Source of the DNA: an uncultured Treponema sp.
Lineage (GTDB): Bacteria; Spirochaetota; Spirochaetia; Treponematales; Treponemataceae
Length of the DNA: 64,000 nt
NCBI GenBank assembly: GCA_937891125.1
Contig: CALAEZ010000009.1
Span: 82,630 to 146,629, forward strand
Direction of reading: 5' to 3'
Part shown: positions 16,466-25,158 of the stretch, piece by piece
How the letters are laid out: every line of letters starts with the position of its first letter
Numbering within the stretch: the stretch's first letter is position 1
Notes under the pieces: generated by a model
Told to the model about the DNA's origin: nothing
Databases searched by the model: none
The model's input: only the letters and a program-made list of their open reading frames with translations
Program-made: the position numbers and the translations under genes

Positions 16466-16738
16466 TTACGGCTTTGCTGGCCTTGCCGTAAGCATTTTAT
16501 AGTTGAAATTGTCAAAGAACAGCGCGTGGCAGTTAGGGCACACGACAATGTTTGCTGGCTTTCCGGCAAACGTGTGCACGTTTGGCAAGGATACGCTGTG
16601 CTCCGGCCTTACTGCCTGCCCGCATACTGGGCAGGACTGGCGCAGCTTTGACAGCTTTATCAGGCAGTCGCGGCATGTTGCCTTGCCGTCAAAGATGACT
16701 CCGCGGCTGACCTCATGTCCACATATCTCACATTGCAT
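16466..16738 (-). CDS. Small zinc-ribbon protein, 90 residues
   Basis: Three to four Cys pairs (CEICG, CRDC, CPVCG, CPNC) indicate two zinc ribbons. ATG 16738 has GGGAG seven bases upstream and overlaps the end of the upstream nuclease gene. Such proteins bind nucleic acid or mediate protein contacts; the specific role is unknown. Last gene of a minus-strand group starting at 17825. Confidence 0.7.
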   Translation of the reverse strand: MQCEICGHEVSRGVIFDGKATCRDCLIKLSKLRQSCPVCGQAVRPEHSVSLPNVHTFAGKPANIVVCPNCHALFFDNFNYKMLTARPAKP

Positions 16739-17583
16739 TGTTCGCTCCCACGGCAACGGCTGTAATATCCGCACCACGTTTCGTTGCAGCACCAGCTGTC
16801 AAGGCTGCACGGCATGAATATACCGCTCGTGATCAGCCGTGCCGCGCTCTCTATCAAGTTTTCCAGATGATCAGCCTGGCTGCCGTCAAAGACATGATGC
16901 AGCAAGCGCAGGTTGCTGCTTATGTCCAGCACGCCATCAGCGCATGGTTTTGCAGGCAGCTTTTTGCTTACCTTGACATCCTTAATCATGTTGTGAATCT
17001 CGATGTCGCCAATGCCAGTAGCCATGCTGTACAAATTGAACTGCAGGCTGTTGCGGAGCTTGTCGATCGTCCATTTGCGCCCCGTTATCTTGTAGTCGCA
17101 GATGCCTTCCCCGACAACACCGTCGTCAAGACGATTAACAGAAGGCAGCTCTCGGCGCAAGTCCAAATATGCAAGGATGTCCACGCCGCATGCTGCAGTG
17201 TAGCGCACCTCCTCTTCTACTGCCAGCGGAACGATGTCCTTGGCAACTGTGTCCACATATACCTCGGCAAGTCCTGTAAGGTCGTGGATTGCGGTCTCGC
17301 GTTCTTCGCCGCTTACTGTGTTCTCTCCTTCGCCAAGCACCTCGTCAAGGCTGGCCACGGCAAGCTCTGCAGCTTGCTTTCCCGTAAGGCGCTGGCTGCT
17401 CGTCATGGCGTCACGGTAGTACGTTTCCAGCGTGCGGTGCATGGCGCTGCCAGTCACCAAGGCCGCTCCTGGGGGTATGACAAGCCCCTGCACATAGCGG
17501 AACTCAAACTGCTTAGGGCAGGTGAGCAGCATGTTCAGGCTGCTTGCTGACAGGTATCCGCGCGGTAGTTCGTATTTTGGCAT
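16660..17583 (-). CDS. Second PD-(D/E)XK nuclease, Cas4/RecB-like
   Basis: 307 residues. LSASSLNMLLTCPKQFEFRY near the N-terminus and GICDYKIT (about residue 160) match the RecB-type nuclease core (helix motif, then D-x-K). C-terminal cysteines (WCCNETWCGYYSRCRG) suggest an iron-sulfur cluster. Paralogous in design to the 13099-13986 protein but clearly divergent. Start ATG 17583 in an ATGA overlap with the upstream gene, so coupled. Why two such nucleases are needed is unclear; end resection and anti-restriction roles are possible. Confidence 0.82.
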   Translation of the reverse strand: MPKYELPRGYLSASSLNMLLTCPKQFEFRYVQGLVIPPGAALVTGSAMHRTLETYYRDAMTSSQRLTGKQAAELAVASLDEVLGEGENTVSGEERETAIHDLTGLAEVYVDTVAKDIVPLAVEEEVRYTAACGVDILAYLDLRRELPSVNRLDDGVVGEGICDYKITGRKWTIDKLRNSLQFNLYSMATGIGDIEIHNMIKDVKVSKKLPAKPCADGVLDISSNLRLLHHVFDGSQADHLENLIESAARLITSGIFMPCSLDSWCCNETWCGYYSRCRGSEQCNVRYVDMRSAAESSLTARQHAATA

Positions 17584-17825
17584 CAGTCCGCCCTCCCTAC
17601 ATTTATTCCAGCCTTGATGGCGTCTTCCACATCAAGGGCTTCTATTTTACCAAGATCGCCATGCTCTGCTTTTCGTGAGTGCGCCAGCGATATGTTGAAT
17701 CTATCAGGATCGTACTCGTTCTGTGCAGCATCCAATGCGCGCTCCTCAGCCTCTTCCTTAGTTGGCGCACATACCAAGTACTCCCTGTAAAAAGTCCCTT
17801 CGATTTCAACTACGTAACTAGGCAT
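17583..17825 (-). CDS. Hypothetical protein, 80 residues
   Basis: An acidic alpha/beta protein (MPSYVVEIEGTFYREYLV..., then KEEAEERALDAAQ), similar in layout to small phage proteins that pair a beta-strand with an amphipathic helix. GGGGAGG lies upstream of ATG 17825. Stop overlaps the nuclease start, so it is cotranslated with it. Function unknown. Confidence 0.65.
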   Translation of the reverse strand: MPSYVVEIEGTFYREYLVCAPTKEEAEERALDAAQNEYDPDRFNISLAHSRKAEHGDLGKIEALDVEDAIKAGINVGRAD

Positions 17826-17863
17826 TATTCACCTCCCCTGACAAACAGCATCGTTGCCTCCTG

Positions 17864-17898
17864 TAAAAGAAAAGGGCGCTGCCGTTGCGCAACGCCCC
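17864..17898 (-). terminator. Terminator cassette copy A
   Basis: Stem GGGGCGTTGCGC/GCAGCGCCC followed on the minus strand by TTTTCTTTTA. One of three near-identical copies (see 19030 and 21501), each about 30 bases downstream of a stop codon. Confidence 0.7.
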
Positions 17899-17924
17899 AA
17901 TATTGTGTGTTAGTTGATTAATGT

Positions 17925-18527
17925 TCAGTCGCTCATTATGCGAATGATATCTTCAGCATCCTGTCTGTCCGTAATAAAAGAAAAATGACCCGCATCACGC
18001 TGGTCATACAGTACCTCATACCACTGATCCAGCATATTTCTGCCGGTTACGGAAGTATTTTGCTTAGCCTGGAACTTGATGATCGCTGATGAGTATCTGG
18101 ATTCCGGTGCTAGAAGTGAAAATCCCGGAGCTCGGCTGGCCCTTGCAACCTGATCTTCTGTCACTATAAAAGTACTGCTGCTTCCATCGCCCCAGAATAC
18201 ATTCCATGAATACTGCCCCGTGTGTACTACATCCATGATACTGCTGGCTTCGAGCACGTCTGTCTGCCCAAGCCCAACGTAAACAGGCTTGGAACTATGC
18301 CTGGCCAGGCGTTTCAGTGTGCTTTCCCTGAAGCACACCGCTCCGTTCTGAAAAACAAAAGCATGCCGTTTGGAGTCATAATGCAAATCGTGGACAGATG
18401 TTTCTCCGCACCTGCGCATAAAGTTCCCGGACAGCCCAACACGCAATGCGTGGCGAAGCATCCCTTCAACTGTGAAAAAGTACGGCGGCTCAACGCGTAC
18501 GGTTATTCTTTTCTTTTCGCGGGTCAT
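17925..18527 (-). CDS. Hypothetical protein, 200 residues
   Basis: The start at 18527 (MTREKKRITVRVEPP) is chosen for its AGAGGT site; the open frame upstream is only a shadow of the next gene. Predicted mainly beta at the N-terminus and mixed afterwards (YSWNVFWGDGSSSTFIV). No family recognised. It overlaps the upstream 149-residue gene by 38 bases and ends before terminator copy A. Part of an uncharacterised set (17925-22276) whose transcription units share end sequences. Confidence 0.65.
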   Translation of the reverse strand: MTREKKRITVRVEPPYFFTVEGMLRHALRVGLSGNFMRRCGETSVHDLHYDSKRHAFVFQNGAVCFRESTLKRLARHSSKPVYVGLGQTDVLEASSIMDVVHTGQYSWNVFWGDGSSSTFIVTEDQVARASRAPGFSLLAPESRYSSAIIKFQAKQNTSVTGRNMLDQWYEVLYDQRDAGHFSFITDRQDAEDIIRIMSD

Positions 18528-18939
18528 GGTAGATACCTCTGTAGAATAGCTCTTGCGCGTTGAATAGATTTTTAGGCTTCTTGAAAAACCCGATAATGTT
18601 CTTGGCATGTTCATCATCAATTGGCTGGAGTGCATCCTCGTCAAATTCCTCATCCTCAAACCTGTAAACAACAGAATTTTCGTGCGATGGCATTTGACCT
18701 GCAGGAGTAATATGCGCATGCGGATAATTATGCTTCCCGCCATTCTCATAATACACAGAGACTTTCCATTCCTTTTTATCTTTTTTGCGGCTGCCTGACT
18801 GCACCTTTCCAATTTCATTTGCAGTCTTCTCAAGTCCAGCATAAGGGTCAAAGCCATCCATGGCCTCTGATCCTTCCTCCATTTCTTCCGCGATTTTTTC
18901 CAAAGCGCTAAGTACTTCTTGCAATGTTGGTTTACTCAT
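18490..18939 (-). CDS. Hypothetical protein with histidine-rich segment, 149 residues
   Basis: A helical, acidic N-terminus (EVLSALEKIAEEMEEGSEAM) is followed by a WKVSVYYENGGKHNYPHAHI segment; the 'PHAHI' layout resembles metal-binding or DUF4160-like small proteins. The 118-residue gene at 21059 has a comparable His-rich patch (GGHGHVHVHVHAA) followed by a charged tail, so the two may be distant relatives. GGGGGGA lies before ATG 18939. Function unknown. Confidence 0.6.
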   Translation of the reverse strand: MSKPTLQEVLSALEKIAEEMEEGSEAMDGFDPYAGLEKTANEIGKVQSGSRKKDKKEWKVSVYYENGGKHNYPHAHITPAGQMPSHENSVVYRFEDEEFDEDALQPIDDEHAKNIIGFFKKPKNLFNAQELFYRGIYHDPRKEKNNRTR

Positions 18940-19029
18940 AAAAATCCCCCCATCAACTTGAGCTCTGCGGTTTCAGTAAGGTAGGTTTTGCTCAGATAAT
19001 GTCAATGGGCCCGTTTTAGAATTCGTATT

Positions 19030-19060
19030 AAGGAAAGGGCGCTGCCGTTGCGCAGCGCCC
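19030..19060 (-). terminator. Terminator cassette copy B
   Basis: Same hairpin family as copy A, GGGCGCTGCGC/GCAGCGCCC on the minus strand, followed by TTTCCTT; also shares the flanking AATATT and TTAATG-type sequence. Confidence 0.65.
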
Positions 19061-19095
19061 TAATATTGTGTGTCAGTTGATTAATGTTCATCCGC

Positions 19096-21108
19096 TTATA
19101 CCATGAAATACGGCTCAAACGGAATATCCTCAGGGATAAACTGGGCTATGGTTTCAGCGGCAAAAACGTGCACGAACAATGCCAGCAGGCATAGCTCCTG
19201 CGTCTTATACTTCTCAGGCACGAACTCAAAGAAATCACCGTTTGAATTGTCATCAAGCACAGCTGCACGGCACACTTCCTCTGTCTTCAAAATTTCCGGC
19301 AGGTAGGCAATGGAATACCCGCAGGCGGATACGCCGCGCAATACCATCTTTTCATCCCAGAGCGATGTCGGCACATAGTCTGTCCATACGAGAGCATGCG
19401 TGCGCTTTATCGCCTCGTAGCACAGCTCATATGTTCGTAATGCTTTTGGGACGTACGCTAAGCAGTCTCCGTGCTGGCTTACTGCCTCAAGGCACATTTC
19501 GTACGTCCGCATATGCTTTGGCACATAATACAGGAGGCGTCCGTCTCCCTTCACAGCTTCACAACAAATCCCCTTTGTTTTAAGATGCTCAGGAAAGCAG
19601 GCCAGGAGCTTCGGATTCCTCTTTATGGCGCTGAGCGCCATAAAGTCAGGCATGTATCCGATGACCCAGCGGTTATCCCAGCTCGTCAGCACATCAAAAA
19701 CAGCGTCTGACACATCAGTAAGGCGTCCCGCTATTTCCGGATGCTCCCTGAAAACATCACGGAACTCGAGCATTGTCTTAGGCTGCCTGTAAAATGCCGC
19801 CGGCTCTTTTATGCGGTACGGACTGAACGGTTCATCCATCGGCATGGTATCCGCACGCAGGTCAAATGAACTTGAGCACAGCGCAGTATTGAACAGCACT
19901 GTCCTTGTCCACGCTTTTTCTGGAATCCATTCCGTTGCGGCGCAATCCAGCGAGGCAGTTTCATACATCTCGCCGTCAAGATAGCCCTCAGGCACGTATT
20001 TTAGGTTGACAGCCGTTTTTTCGACGTAGGAAAGGCATGTCTCCCTTGTGCGATCCTCTTCGGGCACGGAGGAAAGGGACTCGACGGACAAGTGCTGCGG
20101 AATATATGCCACATCTCCCGCAGGATCATCGAGACGGCTGCGCATTTCCAAAGGTAAAGCTGCGTACAGCCTAGCTTCAAACTGCTTCAGCTTCTCCCAG
20201 AAAACAGCCGTGCGTTTTTCAGGAGGAAGAAAACGAAGGGACTCAGGGTGCTCCAAAAGCGATCGCACAGCCTGCTTCTCGGCTAAGCCTTCAACGCGCC
20301 ACAACACCGTGGGATCATCAGACAAGAGGCGGTTGAACTCCATCATAGTGCGCGGCTGCCTTGGGTGATTGCCGCTGCTTGATAGTGGCCACGTAAATGC
20401 CATGTCTCTTGATATGTCAACATCGCATGTTCCGTTGATTATCGAGATCAGGTACATGTCTGCCGTGCGCATGCCTTCTGGAACGTCTGACAGCTTGAAG
20501 TTGCAAGTACACTTTGCTGCCGCAAGGTACGTGCGCTCCGTCTTCATGCTTTCAGGAAGCGCTAAAAAGTCATAGGCGTTGTTGCTTTTTTCCAGGTTGT
20601 CAAGAACTATGCCCTCCGTGAGCTCCCCTGCAGGAACCTCCGAAAGGTCTATGCGATCCTCCCTGCAAGCAAGCGCTGCCATATCCGCGTCTGCAAATTC
20701 TTGCGGGATGTCACGCAAATCAACGTCCCATGCCTGCACTGCCGTGCTGCATATGTCTCGATTAAGTAAATGCTTCGGGATGCGGATAAAGAATTCACGC
20801 CCAAGGTCTTCCGGAAAATTGCGTATCATCCTGATATAAAACGCATCGTCCTTTATGCAGTCAGGAACAAAGTCCAGGTTTGCTCCGGAACACCGGACTG
20901 CCGCCACGCAGACGCGAAGCGTCCTGTTTTCTTCCGGGATCAATTCCAGTGGCACGTAGTGCTCAGCAGCAGATAAGCATACATGCTCCGCAAGCCCGTG
21001 CAGCCTGCCCAAAAGACTGCGGTCTTGCGCAACTGCCTGAGCAAACCCGCGCAGCGTCCTATACTGTATAGTCTGATCTGCAGGCGGCGATATTGTCTGT
21101 CCGCTCAT
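19096..21108 (-). CDS. DUF4116-type repeat protein, 670 residues
   Basis: Built almost entirely from repeats of about 24-30 residues with the pattern 'YVPE..KT.E.C..A' (for example FVPEKYKTQELCLLAL, YVPKHMRTYEMCLEAV, YVPKALRTYELCYEAI), characteristic of DUF4116. Such alpha-helical solenoids probably act as protein-binding scaffolds and occur in phages, giant viruses and symbionts. The start ATG 21108 lies within the end of the upstream gene (50-base overlap). The enlarged repeat number may have grown by internal duplication. Target unknown. Confidence 0.72.
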   Translation of the reverse strand: MSGQTISPPADQTIQYRTLRGFAQAVAQDRSLLGRLHGLAEHVCLSAAEHYVPLELIPEENRTLRVCVAAVRCSGANLDFVPDCIKDDAFYIRMIRNFPEDLGREFFIRIPKHLLNRDICSTAVQAWDVDLRDIPQEFADADMAALACREDRIDLSEVPAGELTEGIVLDNLEKSNNAYDFLALPESMKTERTYLAAAKCTCNFKLSDVPEGMRTADMYLISIINGTCDVDISRDMAFTWPLSSSGNHPRQPRTMMEFNRLLSDDPTVLWRVEGLAEKQAVRSLLEHPESLRFLPPEKRTAVFWEKLKQFEARLYAALPLEMRSRLDDPAGDVAYIPQHLSVESLSSVPEEDRTRETCLSYVEKTAVNLKYVPEGYLDGEMYETASLDCAATEWIPEKAWTRTVLFNTALCSSSFDLRADTMPMDEPFSPYRIKEPAAFYRQPKTMLEFRDVFREHPEIAGRLTDVSDAVFDVLTSWDNRWVIGYMPDFMALSAIKRNPKLLACFPEHLKTKGICCEAVKGDGRLLYYVPKHMRTYEMCLEAVSQHGDCLAYVPKALRTYELCYEAIKRTHALVWTDYVPTSLWDEKMVLRGVSACGYSIAYLPEILKTEEVCRAAVLDDNSNGDFFEFVPEKYKTQELCLLALFVHVFAAETIAQFIPEDIPFEPYFMV

Positions 21109-21415
21109 AGTAAAAATCCTCGAGAACTTTCTTGTTGTGCTTGCAAAAAGCCCTTACGTGTAGCTTGAGCTTGCGATCAGCAGGTTCCTTACCCTTGTAC
21201 TTATCCTCTGCCGGAATGTAGTCGTATGGTCCGCCTGCCGCATGAACATGCACATGGACATGCCCATGTCCACCAGCGCGCACTTCCCTTTTTATGTTGA
21301 GATAAACATCCTGGAAAGGCCTGTTCAACCAGGCAGAATTAGCGTCCTTTTCAATCTCTGCCTCCTTGAACAACGCTTCGTATAGTGTAGGCGTGTTCCT
21401 TACTTCTCTCTCCAT
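21059..21415 (-). CDS. Hypothetical protein with HxHxHxH run, 118 residues
   Basis: The middle carries GGHGHVHVHVHAAGG, a natural alternating-histidine strand that could bind Zn or Ni, then a Lys-rich C-terminal half. Helical N-terminus. ATG 21415 follows an AGTATTAT leader with a weak ribosome-binding site. Overlaps the DUF4116 gene start. Function unknown; metal binding is inference from the histidines alone. Confidence 0.6.
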   Translation of the reverse strand: MEREVRNTPTLYEALFKEAEIEKDANSAWLNRPFQDVYLNIKREVRAGGHGHVHVHVHAAGGPYDYIPAEDKYKGKEPADRKLKLHVRAFCKHNKKVLEDFYYERTDNIAACRSDYTV

Positions 21416-21442
21416 ATAATACTCCGCTGCGTTTCACTCCTG

Positions 21443-21451
21443 CTCATATCA
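21443..21451 (-). promoter_or_regulatory. Degenerate promoter copy TGATATGAG
   Basis: Lies in a 30-base block nearly identical to the one around 22431-22439 (sharing GCAGGAGTGAAACGC). The sequence looks like a decayed duplicate of TGTTATAAG, upstream of the gene at 21415. Confidence 0.3.
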
Positions 21452-21470
21452 CCGTCCATAAAACTGTAGT

Positions 21471-21499
21471 GGCAGCGCCAGAAAATATCAAGCGCTGCC
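21471..21499. repeat. Repeated hairpin, copy 1
   Basis: A 29-base inverted repeat GGCAGCGC...GCGCTGCC with an AT-rich loop, identical to copy 2 at 22371-22399. It lies in the spacer between the 118- and 237-residue genes, next to terminator copy C; part of a duplicated intergenic cassette. Confidence 0.7.
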
Positions 21500-21500
21500 T

Positions 21501-21535
21501 TTAAAAGAAAAGGGCGATGCTGTTGCACAACGCCC
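21501..21535 (-). terminator. Terminator cassette copy C
   Basis: Stem GGGCG...CGCCC with T-rich tail on the minus strand after the 237-residue gene; diverged from copies A and B at several stem positions, with compensating changes in part. Confidence 0.6.
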
Positions 21536-21562
21536 TAATATTATGTGTTGCGCGGTTAATGC

Positions 21563-22276
21563 TCAGCTTTTTAGACCTGCAATTACCTCACTTGAGTGCA
21601 TAAAGTTGAACGCTTCACGTTCATGCCATCCGTCAGAAAATTCTTCGCCGTCTTCACCTCCGCCAAGATAAATACCGCCGTGTTCAACACGCAGCCCTTC
21701 GCCCGTTTCTAACGCATGTTTTGCGCCCGGGTACACTTCGTCCAGCCATGCGGCATACTTTTCTGAGAAAGTGCATTCCCCGTAAAACCTATCTGCAAAC
21801 AAGTAAGCCAGGCAGTTTTTTCTAACCATGCAAAGCTCTACCACCCATAGCGGGGAAAAAGGAACTCTGCCATATTCCGTAAAAATAACACCACAGCCTT
21901 TGCATGCCCCGCCACGAATAACGTACCCAAGTTCCCTAAGCGTGTACTTTTTTCCAAAAAACAAAGCTTCTGTATGGCTTTTCTGCACCACGTCCCCAGC
22001 TTCCGGCAGAATGCCAAAAGTGTTCAGAAGATACTTTGTGTTGAATATGACATAGAACGTCCTGCGCGTCGTTTTTACCTTGTAAAAGTACCCGCCCACA
22101 TGCCTGATGGATAGTATCCTTTCTGTGATTACTCTTGGTATCCCATAAGGCTTTTTATCTACGGCACAGCCTGCATGCAGGTCACCGCTATGCACAAAGA
22201 ATGGATACAGCGGATTAGCATTGCTGCGCTTAGCCGTCCGCATGTAGGTCAGCAAGTCGCTGTTTGAAAGTTGCAT
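21563..22276 (-). CDS. Hypothetical protein, 237 residues
   Basis: No family recognised. Mixed alpha/beta with a Cys pair (GGACKGCGVIF, about residues 123-133) and many aromatic residues. GAGGTG precedes ATG 22276. It is transcribed as its own unit: TGTTATAAG at 22431 upstream, terminator cassette copy C downstream. Shares its flanks with the neighbouring uncharacterised genes. Confidence 0.65.
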   Translation of the reverse strand: MQLSNSDLLTYMRTAKRSNANPLYPFFVHSGDLHAGCAVDKKPYGIPRVITERILSIRHVGGYFYKVKTTRRTFYVIFNTKYLLNTFGILPEAGDVVQKSHTEALFFGKKYTLRELGYVIRGGACKGCGVIFTEYGRVPFSPLWVVELCMVRKNCLAYLFADRFYGECTFSEKYAAWLDEVYPGAKHALETGEGLRVEHGGIYLGGGEDGEEFSDGWHEREAFNFMHSSEVIAGLKS

Positions 22277-22370
22277 AAGTCACCTCAACTTCGCTCCAGC
22301 CTTCAGCTTGTCTGGGTCGTTGTATCTTTCTATGAGCTCTTTTACATTTCGTTTTGCAAAAAACTGTAGC

Positions 22371-22399
22371 GGCAGCGCCAGAAAATATCAAGCGCTGCC
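22371..22399. repeat. Repeated hairpin, copy 2
   Basis: Identical to the 21471-21499 hairpin. The surrounding spacer (22277-22430) also keeps a C-terminal-looking coding remnant on the minus strand (ERYNDPDKLKAGAKLR then stop), suggesting a deleted gene between the 237-residue protein and the dCMP deaminase. Confidence 0.65.
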
Positions 22400-22430
22400 T
22401 TTTCACAAGCCCTGCGGCGTTTCACTCCTG

Positions 22431-22439
22431 CTTATAACA
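22431..22439 (-). promoter_or_regulatory. Putative phage promoter TGTTATAAG
   Basis: Exact family match immediately downstream of the dCMP deaminase stop, 155 bases upstream of the 237-residue gene. Confidence 0.5.
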
Positions 22440-22454
22440 CCATGTACTTGGATA

Positions 22455-22913
22455 TCAGTCTCCATCCTTCAAATACGTAAGCCGCATTCCAGAAGCCCTG
22501 ATGATATCTCCAGTAAACTCATCCGGGTATCCCTCAACAACGTAAATTGCATGAATGCCAACATTGTGCAGCATCTTGGCGCAGGTGACGCAAGGCATGG
22601 TGGTGCAGTACAGCTCAGCGCCTTCCAAGCTTATTCCGTGCTTTGCCGCCTGCACGATAACGTTTTGCTCTGCGTGCACGGCGCGGCATATCTCCTGCCG
22701 CTGGCCCGACGGAATATTGAGCTGCTGACGCAGGCATCCTGCCGTATCGCAATGCTCAGTGCCGACCGGAGCACCGTTATACCCCGTTGCCAGTATTCTG
22801 CGGTCCTTCACGGCAACAGCCCCAACTTTGCGGCGCAGGCATGTGCTGCGCTGCGCCACAAGATAGGCTATGTCCATGAAGTAACGATGCCATGAACTGC
22901 GCGAGTCGCTCAT
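22455..22913 (-). CDS. dCMP deaminase
   Basis: 152 residues from ATG 22913 (GGAGG five bases upstream). Converts dCMP to dUMP, the ThyX substrate. Zinc site: H-A-E (VHAEQNVI, with the catalytic Glu) and PCVTCAKML (PCxxC). An extra CDTAGC segment before the HAE motif (about residues 55-60) fits the structural zinc region of the phage T4/eukaryotic-type dCMP deaminases. It works with ThyX (38.2 kb), Tmk (48.4 kb) and NrdD/NrdG to supply dTTP. Follows the helicase gene by 42 bases. Confidence 0.92.
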   Translation of the reverse strand: MSDSRSSWHRYFMDIAYLVAQRSTCLRRKVGAVAVKDRRILATGYNGAPVGTEHCDTAGCLRQQLNIPSGQRQEICRAVHAEQNVIVQAAKHGISLEGAELYCTTMPCVTCAKMLHNVGIHAIYVVEGYPDEFTGDIIRASGMRLTYLKDGD

Positions 22914-22955
22914 ATTAGCCTCCAAATTTGCAAAATAGCATGCGTAGCCATGCCA

Positions 22956-25073
22956 TCACCTTTCTATGCCAGCATAGTCTTCAAACGTTGTGCCTATGAG
23001 CGGTATGCGCAGCATCAGCCGCGTTTCCGCCATGGCAATTTCCATGGCATGCGGGCATTCCTTTGTATAATGCCCGACGTTCTTGCAAAGCAGCCTCTGC
23101 TTGCAAGACAGGCATTCCATGTCTGTCTGCATGAAGTTCTTGACATCCTCCTTGTGCTCAAGCATTTCGAGCATTGTTTCTTCGACAGAACCATCGCAAA
23201 CATAATCATGCACGATTACGCTGTTTTTCTGCCCTATGCGGTAATTGCGGTCCATGCTCTGCAGGCGCGCCTCAAGATCCGGCCCGTGCGAGTAATAAAT
23301 GGTGACGCTTGCAGCGTTGAGCGTTATGCCTATTCCTTGCCGCGTCTGGCCGAGGAACACGCGTATCTTGCTGTCGGCATTGAATCGCGTGTCGCACTCA
23401 GGCTCTCCTGCCATGACAAACCCGATCTTCTTGCGCTTGAGCAGCGCTGCTATGGCCGCGAGATCGTATCGGTACCACGCCCATACGATGACCTTTTGCT
23501 TTTCGTCATCAAGCAGGTCGTCCAGATCCTCCTCAAGCAGCTTGAGCTTGCCATTGCCAAGGGAAATGACGCGGTATTCCTTTTGCTTAACGGCGTTGCT
23601 GTTCCTGCATCTTAACGTCCCTGGGTTGATGTCATTGCACAGGCAGTATGGTATATGCGGGCAATCGCCGCACACGGCAGTGCAGTTGCACTGCGTCTTT
23701 ACAAATCCTGACAGCACCTGCATGCACTTGGTCAGCTTTTGCACCATGAGTTCACTGGCAATTCCCTCGCCATTACCTGTGCTTATCCAGTCCTCTACGG
23801 CTATGGCGTTGTAATATTCCTGCTGCTCATCAGACACCTCGTAGTACCTTTTGACGAATACGCGCTCAGGCATGTCAATGCAGTCGCTGCGCACCATGGT
23901 AAGCATGTGCGGATCAACGAACATCTTGAGCTTTTCCAGGTTCTTATACCCATCAACTATGTGTTTTTTCGCGTCGCGAAAAATGCAGAACTTGTCACGG
24001 AAAGTTGTCCAGTTCATTGGAATGATTGCCGGATCAAGTATTTTTGCCGGCATGTACACGTCCGTAGGACGTCCTACGCACAGCGTGCCAGAAAGCATGT
24101 ACGCGCGCTTTGCCTTTCCTGCCATGCGCTCTACGGAATGGCTGCGCTGGCTCTTTATGTTCAGGCAGCGCGACGCTTCGTCCACGACAAGGTTGTCCCA
24201 CGGCAAGCCGTACAGGAAGTCCGCGCTGTTCGCTTCCTGCCTGGCTTCGCGCAAAAGCCCTGCTGGCATCCTGATTGCCGGAATCCCAGACAGTACTCGT
24301 GCAGCTGCCTTGGCCTTTTGCCGCACGGACATGTCGCAAAGCAGGGCAGCCGCCACGTCGTCTGACACTGTGCCGGATTCTCTCCACCGCTCGACGTATT
24401 TTTCGCGCATGGTGGCGGGCATCTTTTGCCACATGCTCTCGTACACCTGCAGCGGCGTTTCGCGCCGTTGCACAAGCATGTCAAACGTTGTCGCAACCAT
24501 GTCCCACGGCTCTGCCTGCAGCCTGGAGCGGCACGCTTCACGCTGCGCAGGATTGCCATAATATGGCAATATGCGCATGTCCGTGTACTGCTCGACTTCC
24601 CTCAGCCAGTTTTGCAGCACGATGCGCGGGCACACGACAAGGGTGCGGTGCGGAATGCCGCGCTCTTTCCATATGCGCACCGACATGTACGTGATAAACG
24701 TCTTGCCCAGGCCCTGCTCAAGAACCATGAGCAGCTTTGGGTAATGCATCATGTATTCTATGGCTGTTGCCTGGTGCACATACGGCGTGCGCCTGAATAA
24801 AAAAGAAAAGCTGTTTGCTGCCTGCGGGTCGGCAAGATCCGCCTGCTCCTTTTTGATGGCTGCCACCCTGTCCATGGCATCCCCTGTGGCTCTAGCCCCC
24901 TTGTTCAGGATGCCAAAGCTTTTCAGGCCAACGACATTCCACGGCATTTCATCGCGGAGAACATACATGTCCCCCTGCTCAGTATGCCTTCGGTAACATC
25001 CGTCGGCAGCAACCATGCCTTTTGCCCAGTACCAGAAACACCGGGCATCTTTGCTGTAGTATAACATTCCCAT
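22956..25073 (-). CDS. SNF2-family DEAD/H-type helicase
   Basis: 705 residues from ATG 25073 (GGAGG). P-loop EQGLGKT (about residue 125), Walker B DEAS, then a C-terminal helicase lobe with GITLNAASVTIYY and RIGQ (NYRIGQK), the arginine-finger motif of SNF2 ATPases. Cys clusters (CNCTAVCGDCPHIPYC and a C-terminal CLSCKQRLLCKNVGHYTKEC) suggest zinc binding. Likely a DNA translocase acting on forks, recombination intermediates or bound proteins. First gene of a two-gene unit with dCMP deaminase. Confidence 0.85.
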   Translation of the reverse strand: MGMLYYSKDARCFWYWAKGMVAADGCYRRHTEQGDMYVLRDEMPWNVVGLKSFGILNKGARATGDAMDRVAAIKKEQADLADPQAANSFSFLFRRTPYVHQATAIEYMMHYPKLLMVLEQGLGKTFITYMSVRIWKERGIPHRTLVVCPRIVLQNWLREVEQYTDMRILPYYGNPAQREACRSRLQAEPWDMVATTFDMLVQRRETPLQVYESMWQKMPATMREKYVERWRESGTVSDDVAAALLCDMSVRQKAKAAARVLSGIPAIRMPAGLLREARQEANSADFLYGLPWDNLVVDEASRCLNIKSQRSHSVERMAGKAKRAYMLSGTLCVGRPTDVYMPAKILDPAIIPMNWTTFRDKFCIFRDAKKHIVDGYKNLEKLKMFVDPHMLTMVRSDCIDMPERVFVKRYYEVSDEQQEYYNAIAVEDWISTGNGEGIASELMVQKLTKCMQVLSGFVKTQCNCTAVCGDCPHIPYCLCNDINPGTLRCRNSNAVKQKEYRVISLGNGKLKLLEEDLDDLLDDEKQKVIVWAWYRYDLAAIAALLKRKKIGFVMAGEPECDTRFNADSKIRVFLGQTRQGIGITLNAASVTIYYSHGPDLEARLQSMDRNYRIGQKNSVIVHDYVCDGSVEETMLEMLEHKEDVKNFMQTDMECLSCKQRLLCKNVGHYTKECPHAMEIAMAETRLMLRIPLIGTTFEDYAGIER

Positions 25074-25111
25074 AATGACGCCTCCTGACATGCCCATATT
25101 GTTTTTGGCAT

Positions 25112-25153
25112 GTAAAAAAATTAGGCGGCCAGCTTTGTTTTTTGCTGGCCGCC
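25112..25153 (-). terminator. Intrinsic terminator
   Basis: Ten-bp stem GGCGGCCAGC/GCTGGCCGCC followed on the minus strand by TAATTTTTTT. Ends the short transcript containing the 46-codon ORF. Confidence 0.8.
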
Positions 25154-25158
25154 TTGCC

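Noticed and set aside
19096..19110. TGGTATAAG-like sequence at the end of the DUF4116 gene
   Set aside because: It is created by the stop codon context (ATGGTATAAG) and no gene starts downstream before the terminator.
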